From Methylovirgula sp. (lineage in GTDB: Bacteria > Pseudomonadota > Alphaproteobacteria > Rhizobiales > Beijerinckiaceae): a DNA stretch of 7,005 bases. The translations under genes and the position numbers were made by a program. Below the pieces are notes generated by a model, which was given only the letters and a program-made list of their open reading frames with translations, was not told the origin of the DNA and made no database searches. The DNA is taken from the NCBI GenBank assembly GCA_030044485.1, contig JASHVQ010000228.1, positions 1 through 7,005 of the forward strand. The letters run 5' to 3'. Positions 1 through 7,005 of the stretch are shown here, piece after piece; within the stretch, counting starts at the first letter, position 1; each line of letters opens with the position of its first letter.

Positions 1-615
<615 letters not shown>

Positions 616-682
616 TCGGGCGATCCGATAGGACTTAGAGAAGCCGCGAGCCTAGCACAGAGAATCGACGCGGACGATGCGG

Positions 683-1903
683 CTAGGCCTGTGGACTCCT
701 CACCCGTTCCGTACGGAAACCGAGGCCGACAAAACGCGCCGGCAAGCGGCGCAGCCAGGGAACATAATTGAAGATGCGCACCACCCAGGGCACTTTCATC
801 TTGCCGCGGCCGCGCAGCACGTTCGAGATCACCTTGTTCTGCACGAAGACTTGCACGGCCTGAGTGAGCTTGACGGCGGGTTGGCGACGCCTCTGCACGG
901 CGGCGAGCAGGGAATCGGGCACAGGCTCGCCCTTGCGCAGCGCCGGCGCCAGAATATTGGCGGCGGCAATCGAATCCTGGACCGCGACATTGACCCCCAC
1001 GCCGCCGATCGGCGACATGGCATGCGCCGCATCGCCGATGCACAGAAATCCCGGCTTGTGCCAGAGCGGCAGGCGATCCACCGTGACGCTCAAGAGCCTC
1101 ACGTCGTCCCAGCTTTTAATCTCCGCCATGCGGCCGGCAAGAAAAGGCGCGAGTTCGGCAATTTTCTCGCGAAGAACGGCAACGCCCTGTCTCTTCAGTT
1201 CCTCGAAACATCCCTTGGCGATGACATAGGCGCATTGCCAATAGGTGCCGCGTTGCAGCATCACCAGGATCTGCCCGTTGTCGATGCGCCCGAAGGTTTC
1301 GCTCGAATCATCCGAGCGGCGGCTGACCCGGAACCATAGGACATCCATCGGCGCCCCGATATTCTCGGGCACGAAGCCCGCCTTGGCGCGCAGGATCGAG
1401 TGGCGGCCATCCGCGGCGACCGTCAAAGCGGCGCGGACGCGGATTTGGCCGTCCGGCGTCTCGGCTGTGACGCCTTCTACGACGCCATTCTCTTCGACGA
1501 GACCATTGGCCTCGGCATTCATCATCAGCCGGAAGCTCGGATAGAGCTTCGCCTTGCCGGCCAGGAAATTGAGGAAATCCCATTGCGGCATCAGGGCGAT
1601 GAACTTGGCTCTGCCCGGCAGATGCGAGAAATCGCCGATCAGGATCGTTTCGTCACCGATTTTTCCGGAAAGCTGTCGCGCTTCCTGGTGCGGCAATTTG
1701 AGAAACTCGTCGAGAAGCCCGAGATCGTCCATCGCCTGAAGCGTCGAGGGATGGATCGTGTCGCCGCGGAAGTCGCGCAGGAAATCGGCATGCTTTTCGA
1801 GAACGAGCGTTTCGACCCCGGCGCGCGCCAAGAGAAAGCCAAGCATCATCCCGGCCGGACCGCCGCCGACAATGCAGCATGTAGCCTGGGTCGGGAATGT
1901 CAT
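683..1903 (-). CDS. FAD-dependent monooxygenase-like oxidoreductase (UbiH/PHBH superfamily, COG0654 type)
   Basis: A 406-residue flavoprotein of the group A aromatic-hydroxylase superfamily. These enzymes usually use NAD(P)H and O2 to hydroxylate an aromatic or related substrate; the substrate here cannot be read from the sequence. The N-terminal Rossmann motif GGGPAG is at residues 13-18, with the ribose-binding Glu36 at the end of strand 2 (LVLEKH). The DG motif, AADGRHS, is at 163-169. The second FAD motif, GDAAHAMSPIGGVGVN, is at 290-305, followed by AVQD. The three motifs are intact and correctly spaced and the length is typical. There is no signal peptide or membrane segment, so it is probably cytoplasmic. 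The start is constrained: an in-frame TAA lies 12 bases upstream of the ATG, and the next Met residues fall inside the FAD loop. The only purine-rich stretch upstream, GGCGGG, abuts the ATG, so initiation looks weak. It begins 42 bases after the L,D-transpeptidase stop. The C-terminal segment VGLGFRTERVR resembles the end of a widespread uncharacterised alphaproteobacterial subgroup (from memory). Confidence 0.92.
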   Translation of the reverse strand: MTFPTQATCCIVGGGPAGMMLGFLLARAGVETLVLEKHADFLRDFRGDTIHPSTLQAMDDLGLLDEFLKLPHQEARQLSGKIGDETILIGDFSHLPGRAKFIALMPQWDFLNFLAGKAKLYPSFRLMMNAEANGLVEENGVVEGVTAETPDGQIRVRAALTVAADGRHSILRAKAGFVPENIGAPMDVLWFRVSRRSDDSSETFGRIDNGQILVMLQRGTYWQCAYVIAKGCFEELKRQGVAVLREKIAELAPFLAGRMAEIKSWDDVRLLSVTVDRLPLWHKPGFLCIGDAAHAMSPIGGVGVNVAVQDSIAAANILAPALRKGEPVPDSLLAAVQRRRQPAVKLTQAVQVFVQNKVISNVLRGRGKMKVPWVVRIFNYVPWLRRLPARFVGLGFRTERVRSPQA

Positions 1904-1915
1904 CCCGCCATTTTA

Positions 1916-1929
1916 GGGCGCAAGCGCCC
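1916..1929. repeat. Short perfect inverted repeat in the transpeptidase-oxidoreductase gap
   Basis: GGGCGC and GCGCCC face each other across two bases, so a hairpin would have five or six GC pairs. It lies between the transpeptidase stop (1946) and the oxidoreductase start (1903). In the transcribed direction it is followed by TAAAAT rather than a T run, so it is not a convincing intrinsic terminator. It could reduce coupling or translation of the next gene, but GC-rich DNA makes such repeats common by chance. Confidence 0.4.
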
Positions 1930-1945
1930 CGGCCGACAGGGCGAA

Positions 1946-2485
1946 TTAGGGAATGGCGACGACCGGGGCGCCGATGCTGACGCGCTGATAAAGGTCGACC
2001 ACGTCTTCGTTATACATCCTGATGCAGCCATAGGACGCGGCTGTCCCCACCGTATGGCGCATCCACCGGTTGGTGCCATGGATTGCCACCTCGTCGCGGG
2101 CAAGCGTGATCGCCGCCGCGCCCATGGGGTTATGCGGCGAGCCGCCGGGAATGAAATCGGGGAGTTCCGGATGGTCGCGGGCGACGATCGCCGGGGGCGA
2201 CCAGGACGGCGCAATATATTTGCCTTCGACGGACGTCTCACCGAGCCAGGCCTTGCCAGGCATGCCGATGGCGACCGGATAGCGAATGGCTTCGCCATTG
2301 CCCAGGATGAAATAGAGCCGGCGCTCATGCTGGCTGATGACGATCTCGCCCGGCTGATATTGGGGAGGAACGGCGACCAGTTCGCGGGCGCTCGCCGGAT
2401 GGGCGACGAACAGCCCCGCCGCGCTCGACAACAGAATTGCGACAACCACCGGAGCAAGCCTGCTCCGCGTGCCCCACATGCCCAT
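1946..2485 (-). CDS. L,D-transpeptidase (YkuD / ErfK-YbiS-YcfS-YnhG family), exported
   Basis: The product is a periplasmic cysteine transpeptidase expected to form 3-3 crosslinks in peptidoglycan, or to attach proteins or amino acids to it. With the ATG at 2485 it has 179 residues. The signal peptide has a basic start (WGTRSR), a hydrophobic core (APVVVAILLSSAAGLFVA) and probable cleavage after HPASA. Strand GEIVISQHERRLYFI opens the YkuD domain. The active-site motif is intact: HGTN at residues 136-139 and SYGCIRMYNED at 151-161, with catalytic Cys154 and Arg156. There is no LysM or other substrate-binding domain, so it is a minimal single-domain enzyme. The start is uncertain. An in-frame ATG at 2551 would add 22 residues and a second hydrophobic stretch but has no Shine-Dalgarno. 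The ATG at 2485 has GGGCGGG eight bases upstream, and an ATG at 2479 is also possible. The gene follows acs on the same strand. Which crosslink or partner it serves cannot be told. Confidence 0.93.
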   Translation of the reverse strand: MGMWGTRSRLAPVVVAILLSSAAGLFVAHPASARELVAVPPQYQPGEIVISQHERRLYFILGNGEAIRYPVAIGMPGKAWLGETSVEGKYIAPSWSPPAIVARDHPELPDFIPGGSPHNPMGAAAITLARDEVAIHGTNRWMRHTVGTAASYGCIRMYNEDVVDLYQRVSIGAPVVAIP

Positions 2486-2614
2486 GATGGCGGCCCGCCC
2501 AGCAAAACAGATGGCCAAGCATAGCAAGAGCCTCGCGCACGCGCCGATCATTTTGCGCGGCTGGTAAAAAAAGTCGGAAGCCGTGGCCGGGGCGCCGCAG
2601 CGCGTGGGACGTGC

Positions 2615-4591
2615 TCAGGCCTTCTCGCGCGCCCCGTGCTGGCCGGCGTGTCGCTTGCGGTCGCGGATCAGATCGTCGACGACGCCGGGGTCGGCGAGGG
2701 TGGAAATGTCGCCCAGAGCATGGAATTCGAGCTCGGCGATCTTGCGCAGAATGCGCCGCATGATCTTGCCGGAACGCGTTTTCGGCAGGCCGGGCGCGAA
2801 ATGAATGACGTCCGGCGTCGCAATCGGCCCGATCTCCTGGCGCACCCAGGCGACGAGCTCCTTGCGCAGGTCCTCCGACCCTTCGGAGCCGCTCATCAAG
2901 GTAACGTAAGCGTAAATGCCTTGGCCCTTGATGTCGTGCGGGAATCCGACGACCGCCGCTTCCGAGACGCGGGCGTGGGCGACAAGCGCGCTTTCGACCT
3001 CCGCCGTCCCGAGCCGGTGGCCGGCGACATTGATGACATCGTCGACGCGGCCGGTGATCCAATAATCGCCGTCCGCATCGCGACGGCAGCCGTCGCCGGT
3101 GAAATATTTGCCGGGATAGGCGGAAAAATAGGTGGCGACGAAACGCTCGTGATCGCCGAAGACGGTACGCATCTGCCCGGGCCACGAATCGGCGATCACA
3201 AGATTGCCGCTCGCCGGGCCTTCGAGTAGCCGACCCGAGGCATCGACCACCTGCGGCCTGATCCCGAAGAAGGGCTTGGTCGCCGAGCCGGGTTTCAGGG
3301 TCGTGGCGCCGGGAAGCGGCGTGATGAGAATGCCGCCCGTCTCCGTCTGCCACCATGTGTCGACGATCGGGCAGCGGCTCTCGCCCACGACCTTGTAGAA
3401 CCAGAGCCAGGCTTCCGGATTGATCGGCTCGCCGACCGAACCGAGCAGCCGCAGGGAAGCGCGGCTTGTCGCCTTGACCGGCGCGTCGCCGGCGCCCATC
3501 AGCGCGCGGATGGCGGTCGGCGCAGTGTAGAAAATGCTGACGCGATGCTTGTCGACGACCTCCCAGAAACGCGATTGGGTCGGATAATTGGGCACGCCTT
3601 CGAACATCAGCGTCGTCGCCCCATTAGCGAGGGGACCATAGAGAATGTAGCTGTGGCCCGTGACCCAGCCAACGTCGGCCGTGCACCAATAGACGTCGCC
3701 GTCGTGGTAGTCGAAAATATATTGATGCGTCATCGACGCATAGACGAGATAGCCGGCCGTCGTGTGCACGACGCCTTTGGGCGTGCCGGTCGATCCCGAC
3801 GTATAGAGGATGAAGAGCGGGTCTTCGGCATTCATAAGGGCCGGAGGGCAATCGGGCGAAGCCGCGGCGGCGGCCTCGGCGTACCACATGTCGCGCGACT
3901 CGTGCCAAGGAATGGCGCCGCCGGTGTGCTTGACCACGATCACCTTGGTGACGACGCCTGAGGCCTTCTCGATAGCCGCGTCGGCATTGGCTTTCAGCGG
4001 AATTTTGCGTCCGCCGCGCAGGCCCTCGTCCGCGGTGATGAGTAATTTCGAGCCGCAATCGCGGATTCGGCCGGCAAGCGAATCCGGTGAGAACCCGCCG
4101 AAGACGACCGAATGTATTGCGCCGATGCGCGCGCAGGCGAGCATGGCATAGGCGGCCTCCGGGATCATCGGCAGATAGATGGTAACCGTGTCGCCTTTCC
4201 TGACGCCTTGCGCTTTCAGCACATTGGCGAGGCGGCTGACTTTGTCGTGCAACTGCTTGTAGCTGATGTGCAGCACGGAGCGCTGCGGATCGTCGGGCTC
4301 CCAGATGATCGCTGTCTGATCGCCACGCGTACTGAGATGCCGGTCGATGCAATTCAGCGCCACGTTGGTGACGCCGTCCTCGTACCATTTGATGAAAACA
4401 TTTCCCGGTTCGAAGGACGTGTCCTTCACTTTGGTGAAGGGCGTGATCCAGGCGATACGCCGGCGCCCTTCGTCTCCCCAGAAGCGCTCGGGATCGGCGA
4501 TGGAACGCGCGTACATTTTCTCGTATTTCGCGGCGTCGATGAAGGCGCGGCGCTCCCAAGCGGGGTGGACCGGATAAAGGGCTTCCACCAT
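2615..4591 (-). CDS. acs: Acetyl-CoA synthetase (AMP-forming acetate-CoA ligase)
   Basis: This cytoplasmic enzyme activates acetate with ATP to acetyl-adenylate and then transfers the acetyl group to CoA. The gene encodes 658 complete residues, typical for Acs. The N-terminal ACAS domain contains [12 protein letters not shown] and [21 protein letters not shown] (residues 37-86). The ATP/AMP P-loop [11 protein letters not shown] is at 263-273. The segment [10 protein letters not shown] (411-420) includes Trp414, the residue known in this family to close the acyl pocket and restrict the enzyme to acetate. YFTGD (496-500) and the hinge [20 protein letters not shown] (514-533) follow. The catalytic Lys lies in [11 protein letters not shown] and falls at 609, the same number as the acetylation-regulated Lys of Salmonella Acs. 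Control by reversible lysine acetylation is therefore plausible, though no acetyltransferase or deacetylase gene is in the window. The ATG at 4591 is fixed by a strong ribosome binding site. The gene has its own candidate promoter, and the porin terminator isolates it from upstream transcription. No disrupted motif is seen. Confidence 0.98.
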   Translation of the reverse strand: MVEALYPVHPAWERRAFIDAAKYEKMYARSIADPERFWGDEGRRRIAWITPFTKVKDTSFEPGNVFIKWYEDGVTNVALNCIDRHLSTRGDQTAIIWEPDDPQRSVLHISYKQLHDKVSRLANVLKAQGVRKGDTVTIYLPMIPEAAYAMLACARIGAIHSVVFGGFSPDSLAGRIRDCGSKLLITADEGLRGGRKIPLKANADAAIEKASGVVTKVIVVKHTGGAIPWHESRDMWYAEAAAAASPDCPPALMNAEDPLFILYTSGSTGTPKGVVHTTAGYLVYASMTHQYIFDYHDGDVYWCTADVGWVTGHSYILYGPLANGATTLMFEGVPNYPTQSRFWEVVDKHRVSIFYTAPTAIRALMGAGDAPVKATSRASLRLLGSVGEPINPEAWLWFYKVVGESRCPIVDTWWQTETGGILITPLPGATTLKPGSATKPFFGIRPQVVDASGRLLEGPASGNLVIADSWPGQMRTVFGDHERFVATYFSAYPGKYFTGDGCRRDADGDYWITGRVDDVINVAGHRLGTAEVESALVAHARVSEAAVVGFPHDIKGQGIYAYVTLMSGSEGSEDLRKELVAWVRQEIGPIATPDVIHFAPGLPKTRSGKIMRRILRKIAELEFHALGDISTLADPGVVDDLIRDRKRHAGQHGAREKA

Positions 4592-4594
4592 TGT

Positions 4595-4602
4595 CTCCTC
4601 CC
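4595..4602 (-). promoter_or_regulatory. Ribosome binding site of acs
   Basis: On the transcribed strand GGGAGGAG precedes the ATG, with its GGAGG core five bases from the start codon. It is the strongest Shine-Dalgarno in the window and confirms the acs start at 4591. Confidence 0.85.
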
Positions 4603-4642
4603 AGGGCGCGAGCGCCGGGCAAGTCGCGATTCTGCGCGATTG

Positions 4643-4682
4643 ATTATGCGCCGGTTTGCCGGCTTGAGGTCATTATGCGCCG
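4643..4682. repeat. Pair of 11-base direct repeats flanking a small hairpin, upstream of acs
   Basis: ATTATGCGCCG occurs at 4643-4653 and again at 4672-4682, without mismatch and 29 bases apart start to start. On the transcribed strand each copy reads CGGCGCATAAT, so each carries a CATAAT box resembling a -10 element. Between them, GCCGG (4650-4654) and CCGGC (4659-4663) can pair around a TTTG loop. The right copy is part of the candidate promoter, and the left copy would lie in the early leader. They may be tandem sites for a regulator, or two start sites. Confidence 0.6.
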
Positions 4683-4699
4683 CCTCGCTGCGATGACAA
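4672..4699 (-). promoter_or_regulatory. Candidate sigma-70-type promoter of acs
   Basis: On the minus strand TTGTCA (4694-4699) and CATAAT (4672-4677) are separated by 16 bases. Each matches the housekeeping consensus at five of six positions. Transcription would start near 4665, giving a leader of roughly 75 bases before the acs ATG. The call rests on consensus matching only. The downstream CATAAT at 4643-4648 lacks a matching -35 box. Confidence 0.5.
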
Positions 4700-4713
4700 G
4701 GCCGAGGGCAATC

Positions 4714-4726
4714 CTGGCAGTGCCAG
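4714..4726. promoter_or_regulatory. Perfect inverted repeat, possible operator upstream of acs
   Basis: CTGGCA and TGCCAG are separated by one central base, a 13-base perfect dyad. Its centre lies about 55 bases upstream of the predicted acs transcription start, a common place for an activator site. I do not recognise the cognate regulator. It has no T run and lies away from the porin terminator, so it is unlikely to be part of that terminator. Confidence 0.4.
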
Positions 4727-4758
4727 AGATATTCGGCGGCGCGTCACATAAGTCACAC

Positions 4759-4787
4759 AAAAAGTCCCGGCACATGCGTGCCGGGAC
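4759..4787 (-). terminator. Intrinsic terminator of the porin gene
   Basis: GTCCCGGCAC (4764-4773) and GTGCCGGGAC (4778-4787) form a perfect ten-pair stem with a four-base loop. On the minus strand it is followed directly by five T and then GTGTG. It lies 39 bases after the porin stop codon and insulates acs from porin transcription. On the plus strand the hairpin is followed by AAGTTTTG, a poorer tract, and no plus-strand gene ends here. Confidence 0.88.
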
Positions 4788-4826
4788 AAGTTTTGCGTCC
4801 GGCGCGGGGGCGCGCCAGCAAGCGCA

Positions 4827-6611
4827 TCAGAAGACGATTTGCGTGCGCCCCGCGATCCAGTCGATCGTCGCGCCGCGCCAGGTGTTCGGGCCGTTATAAA
4901 ATTCTGGATTGTCTACGACGACATGTTCGTAATCGAGCATGAACTTCATATTGAGGTTGGGATACCAGTTCAGGCCTACGCCGTAGGACGTTTGCTGACT
5001 GCCGCCATAGCCCGTTTTCACCGTCGAGCCGGAGACCGAATAAGCGGAACCGAGCACGGTACTCGTCAGGTTCGGATCTTGAAGATCGACGGTGCTGTAT
5101 CGCGCCGCGATTTCGAGCGCGCCCCAGCCTTTGCTGCCCCACCACAGCGGATTGTCGGGAATGACGCCGGTGTAGGCGCCGGTCGCCGGATTGTAGAGAC
5201 GCCTGCCGCCAATCGTGTAGCTCCCCTCGACATAGCCGCCGTTGAAATTCAGCTCGGGGCCCGGCGCCCCGCCGGTCCAGCCGCTCGTCACGCCCGAGGT
5301 GGCCGCCGCGAAGGGCGTGGCGCCCGTCAGCGTGTCGACGACGTAGTGGTAATATTCGCCCTGGACGAAGAAGTTCTGATAGGCCGCCGCCGCTTCGGCG
5401 CCGAAGACCTCGCCGCCATGGGCGGGAATATTGCCGGTATTCAGGAAATAGGTCGGATCGACCCGCAGTTCCGGCCTGTCGTAGAGCTGGATGCCTTCGA
5501 CGTTGGAGAGGATGCGCGGATCGAACAGATTGGCGTAGTTAAAGCCAACGTGCAGCGACGCGTCCTTGGTTTGCACGAGTTGGTAGGAGGCACGAAACAG
5601 CGCCGAAAGCTGCGGCCCCAACCCGGTCGGCGTCTCCGTGCACGGCGTTCCGGCGGTGGTGCCGTAGCATGTGGCGCCGTCCGTATGCAGAGCGCCGGAG
5701 TTCGGCCCGGTCACGTACGCTCCCACCCAATAGCGGTCGTTGTTGGAATGGGCGCCCGCGGCGCTGCGGAAATCGCCGCCGCCGAATTCCGTAGCGACAA
5801 CCTGCGCCGAGGAGCGCTCCATGAACATGATGTCGTTGGAGCTCGTCGCTTCTTCGAGCGTCCAAGGCACGTCCTGGACGCCCGGGAGATCGATCGCCAC
5901 CGGGAACGGTCCGCCGTGATTGTAGAAGCCGTTGTAGGTGATGAAGGCGTTTTCGACGCCTGATAGAAAGTTGTTGTTTTGCGTCGGGCTCGTACTCGAA
6001 TTGGCGTTCGCCAGACCGTCATTGGGATTGAGGCTGTCGGAGGAACCGCCGAAGTCGTAGACGAGGGCATAGTGCCAGTCGCCCATGAACTTGCCGACGA
6101 CGCCGATGCGCGCGCGCCGCAAATTGATTCCGCTGGCGAGGCCTTCCTGGTCGATGGTCTTCGGCCCGGGGCTATAGCCTACGTAGCCGCCGGTATCGAT
6201 GTGCAGGCGGCCGAAGAGTTCGATCGTGTTGAAGCCGTTCGCGTCCGAAAAGCCGAAGTGATAACCGCGGTCGTAGGTCATCAGCACTTTCGGAGGCAGC
6301 TGCGGGACCGGCTCTCCCGGAGGGACTGGCTGCTGCGGCACGAAACCACCGGTTACGACGCCATTGCCGGCAACGACCACGGTCTTCTGCTTGCGCAGCT
6401 GGCGGATCTCGGCGCGTAACGCGCTGATTTCCGCCTCGTGGCGTGCCTCGATGCGCTCTATCTGCGCTTCAAGCTTCTGAATCTGCGCATCGTCGGCGCT
6501 GGCGGGTCTGACGCAGAGGGCGCAGGCGCTCGTCGTCGCCATGAGAACCATGAGCCCTCGGCGGCTCAGGGCGCGAACCCGCGGCATATAGCTCGTTGAG
6601 AAATGGCGCAT
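4827..6611 (-). CDS. OprO/OprP-type outer-membrane porin with N-terminal coiled coil
   Basis: The product is an outer-membrane beta-barrel of the phosphate-selective porin O/P family, a passive channel whose substrate here is unknown. It has 594 residues from the ATG at 6611. A signal peptide with basic start (RVRALSRR) and hydrophobic core is probably cleaved after RPASA (residue 39). A charged heptad region at about 41-75 (AQIQKLEAQIERIEARHEAE) predicts a coiled coil, and a Pro-rich linker spans 91-107. The barrel starts near 111 and shows alternating aromatic strands. The segment WTLEEATSSNDIMFMERSSAQ (250-270) is characteristic of the O/P family. The chain ends RTQIVF with a terminal Phe, the usual BAM-recognition feature. 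The mature protein has only two Cys, 315 and 324, nine residues apart. An in-frame TTG at 6668 would add 19 non-signal residues and has no ribosome binding site, so ATG 6611 is preferred. The gene is apparently monocistronic. The family name alone does not prove phosphate transport, and there are no phosphate genes nearby. Confidence 0.92.
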   Translation of the reverse strand: MRHFSTSYMPRVRALSRRGLMVLMATTSACALCVRPASADDAQIQKLEAQIERIEARHEAEISALRAEIRQLRKQKTVVVAGNGVVTGGFVPQQPVPPGEPVPQLPPKVLMTYDRGYHFGFSDANGFNTIELFGRLHIDTGGYVGYSPGPKTIDQEGLASGINLRRARIGVVGKFMGDWHYALVYDFGGSSDSLNPNDGLANANSSTSPTQNNNFLSGVENAFITYNGFYNHGGPFPVAIDLPGVQDVPWTLEEATSSNDIMFMERSSAQVVATEFGGGDFRSAAGAHSNNDRYWVGAYVTGPNSGALHTDGATCYGTTAGTPCTETPTGLGPQLSALFRASYQLVQTKDASLHVGFNYANLFDPRILSNVEGIQLYDRPELRVDPTYFLNTGNIPAHGGEVFGAEAAAAYQNFFVQGEYYHYVVDTLTGATPFAAATSGVTSGWTGGAPGPELNFNGGYVEGSYTIGGRRLYNPATGAYTGVIPDNPLWWGSKGWGALEIAARYSTVDLQDPNLTSTVLGSAYSVSGSTVKTGYGGSQQTSYGVGLNWYPNLNMKFMLDYEHVVVDNPEFYNGPNTWRGATIDWIAGRTQIVF

Positions 6612-6616
6612 GAAAG

Positions 6617-6622
6617 CCCCCT
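6617..6622 (-). promoter_or_regulatory. Ribosome binding site of the porin gene
   Basis: On the transcribed strand AGGGGG lies five bases before the ATG at 6611. It supports this start over the upstream TTG at 6668 and the internal ATG eight codons later. Confidence 0.65.
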
Positions 6623-6641
6623 TTAATTCCCTATCAATTCG

Positions 6642-6669
6642 ATGGACTAAACAGGCATCTTTAGTCAAT
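6642..6669. promoter_or_regulatory. Inverted repeat in the porin upstream region, possible operator
   Basis: GACTAAA (6645-6651) and TTTAGTC (6660-6666) are perfect inverted arms around eight bases. After one mismatch the symmetry continues for two more pairs, AT on each side. The repeat is about 30-58 bases upstream of the porin ATG. On the minus strand it includes TTGACT, which resembles a -35 box, but I find no good -10 at the right distance. It could be a repressor or activator site, or a leader hairpin. Confidence 0.45.
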
Positions 6670-6909
6670 TGATTTGATCAGCTATTCGCCCGAGCGGGAG
6701 GCAAGCGACGGCTTTTTCAGGGGAAAATGGCATCGTAGCGCGGCGCGGAACGTGCCGGATTGGCGGACGCCTCTTCGCGGCTGGCCGCCGAATATAAAAA
6801 TATTTTTAAGAAGTTAGACGCAGGCGCCTGAAGGCGGGGCTCGGCCTCTGTTGCAAAAAGATCATAGAGGGCTGGAAACTCAAGCCGGGGCCGCGCGCCG
6901 AACCGCGGG
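6670..6909. other. Intergenic region upstream of the porin
   Basis: No reading frame with protein character is seen on either strand. The stretch holds the AT-rich palindrome at 6795-6808 and a 10-base palindrome CAGGCGCCTG at 6821-6830. It should contain the 3' end of the small upstream gene and probably the porin promoter. I find neither a clear terminator nor a convincing -35/-10 pair. Confidence 0.5.
6795..6808. repeat. AT-only 14-base palindrome
   Basis: TAAAAATATTTTTA is perfectly self-complementary and lies in an AT-rich island of about 25 bases inside otherwise GC-rich DNA. It is about 185 bases upstream of the porin start. On the minus strand the island includes TATATT, a possible -10, but without a matching -35. 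It could be a bending or nucleoid-protein site or an UP-like element. Confidence 0.5.
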
Positions 6910-7005
6910 TCAGTCGGTTCCGACCATATTGGCGTTGTCCATGGTCATGCCGAGATTGCCGACACAGCTTTCGAACGCCTCCGAACCTGGAACGAGGCCG
7001 AGATC
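6910..7005 (-). CDS. Small conserved-type hypothetical protein, C-terminal end (cut by the window edge)
   Basis: Only the last 31 codons and a TGA are visible. They read DLGLVPGSEAFESCVGNLGM followed by TMDNANMVGTD. The pattern LGLxPGSxxFxxCVxxL resembles, from memory, the ends of short alphaproteobacterial proteins of unknown function that often carry an N-terminal export signal. That signal, if present, lies outside the window. The single visible Cys is at the sixteenth-to-last codon before the stop if the stop is counted out by two, in the motif FESCV. The frame is open to the edge and its composition is protein-like. The gene lies upstream of the porin on the same strand, with about 300 bases between its stop and the porin ATG. 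I cannot assign a function. Confidence 0.6.
   Translation of the reverse strand, partial: DLGLVPGSEAFESCVGNLGMTMDNANMVGTD

Noticed and set aside
616..682. Terminator or promoter between the oxidoreductase and pgi
   Set aside because: Only five-base GC arms with a loop of about 20 bases and no T run are present, and no convincing -35/-10 pair could be fixed.
1400..2524. 374-codon open frame on the plus strand across the oxidoreductase and transpeptidase
   Set aside because: It spans two well-supported minus-strand genes and the gap between them, and shows no domain or plausible start. It is a GC-driven shadow frame.
2566..2614. Possible terminator after acs, based on a run of seven T on the minus strand
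   Set aside because: The upstream GC-rich sequence forms no stem longer than about three or four pairs next to the T run, so I do not call a terminator.
4704..4735. Possible sigma-54 promoter upstream of acs (TGGCAC on the minus strand followed by TTGC)
   Set aside because: The spacing between the GG and GC elements is 13 bases rather than the required 10, so the -24/-12 geometry fails.
4839..5963. 374-codon open frame on the plus strand opposite the porin
   Set aside because: It is antisense to a porin with intact signal peptide, family segments and terminal Phe. Its product is Arg/Ala-rich without any recognisable domain, as expected from the opposite strand of GC-rich coding DNA.
6612..6668. 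Upstream TTG start extending the porin by 19 residues
   Set aside because: The extension has no ribosome binding site, spoils the signal-peptide layout and overlaps the inverted repeat. ATG 6611 has a good Shine-Dalgarno.
6855..6909. Possible terminator of the small right-edge gene (run of five T on the minus strand)
   Set aside because: The best stem has four pairs plus one after a mismatch and ends about ten bases before the T run, too weak and too far.

Overview
The window is GC-rich DNA from what is most likely an alphaproteobacterium, probably Hyphomicrobiales. This is inferred from overall protein style, GC-rich codon use and the type of porin; I cannot name a genus. All supported genes lie on the minus strand, so transcription runs from right to left. 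I see no mobile element, CRISPR array, rRNA or tRNA gene, and no sign of a new defence or biosynthetic system. The region reads as ordinary core chromosome.

In the direction of transcription, the right edge holds the last 31 codons of a small protein with one Cys (6910-7005). A gap of about 300 bases follows, containing an AT-rich palindrome and an inverted repeat just upstream of the next gene. That gene is an outer-membrane porin of the phosphate-selective OprO/OprP type (4827-6611) with a signal peptide, an N-terminal coiled coil, a proline-rich linker and a beta-barrel ending in Phe. It is closed by a textbook intrinsic terminator (4759-4787). A regulatory stretch of about 170 bases comes next, with a good sigma-70-type promoter, an 11-base direct repeat and a 13-base inverted repeat. 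It leads into a complete acetyl-CoA synthetase gene, acs (2615-4591), which has a strong ribosome binding site.

Downstream of acs, on the same strand and with gaps of about 40 to 130 bases, are an exported L,D-transpeptidase (1946-2485), a FAD-dependent monooxygenase-like oxidoreductase (683-1903), and the N-terminal 205 codons of glucose-6-phosphate isomerase, pgi (1-615, cut by the left edge). No clear terminator separates these four genes, so read-through is possible, but the gaps are too wide to call a tight operon.

Functionally, acs feeds acetate into acetyl-CoA and pgi links glycolysis and gluconeogenesis. The L,D-transpeptidase crosslinks or modifies peptidoglycan, and the porin gives solutes a route across the outer membrane. 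The shared theme is at most central carbon use plus the cell envelope. The observations most worth a second look are small regulatory structures: the acs upstream region, the inverted repeat in front of the porin, and the short secreted-type protein at the right edge.
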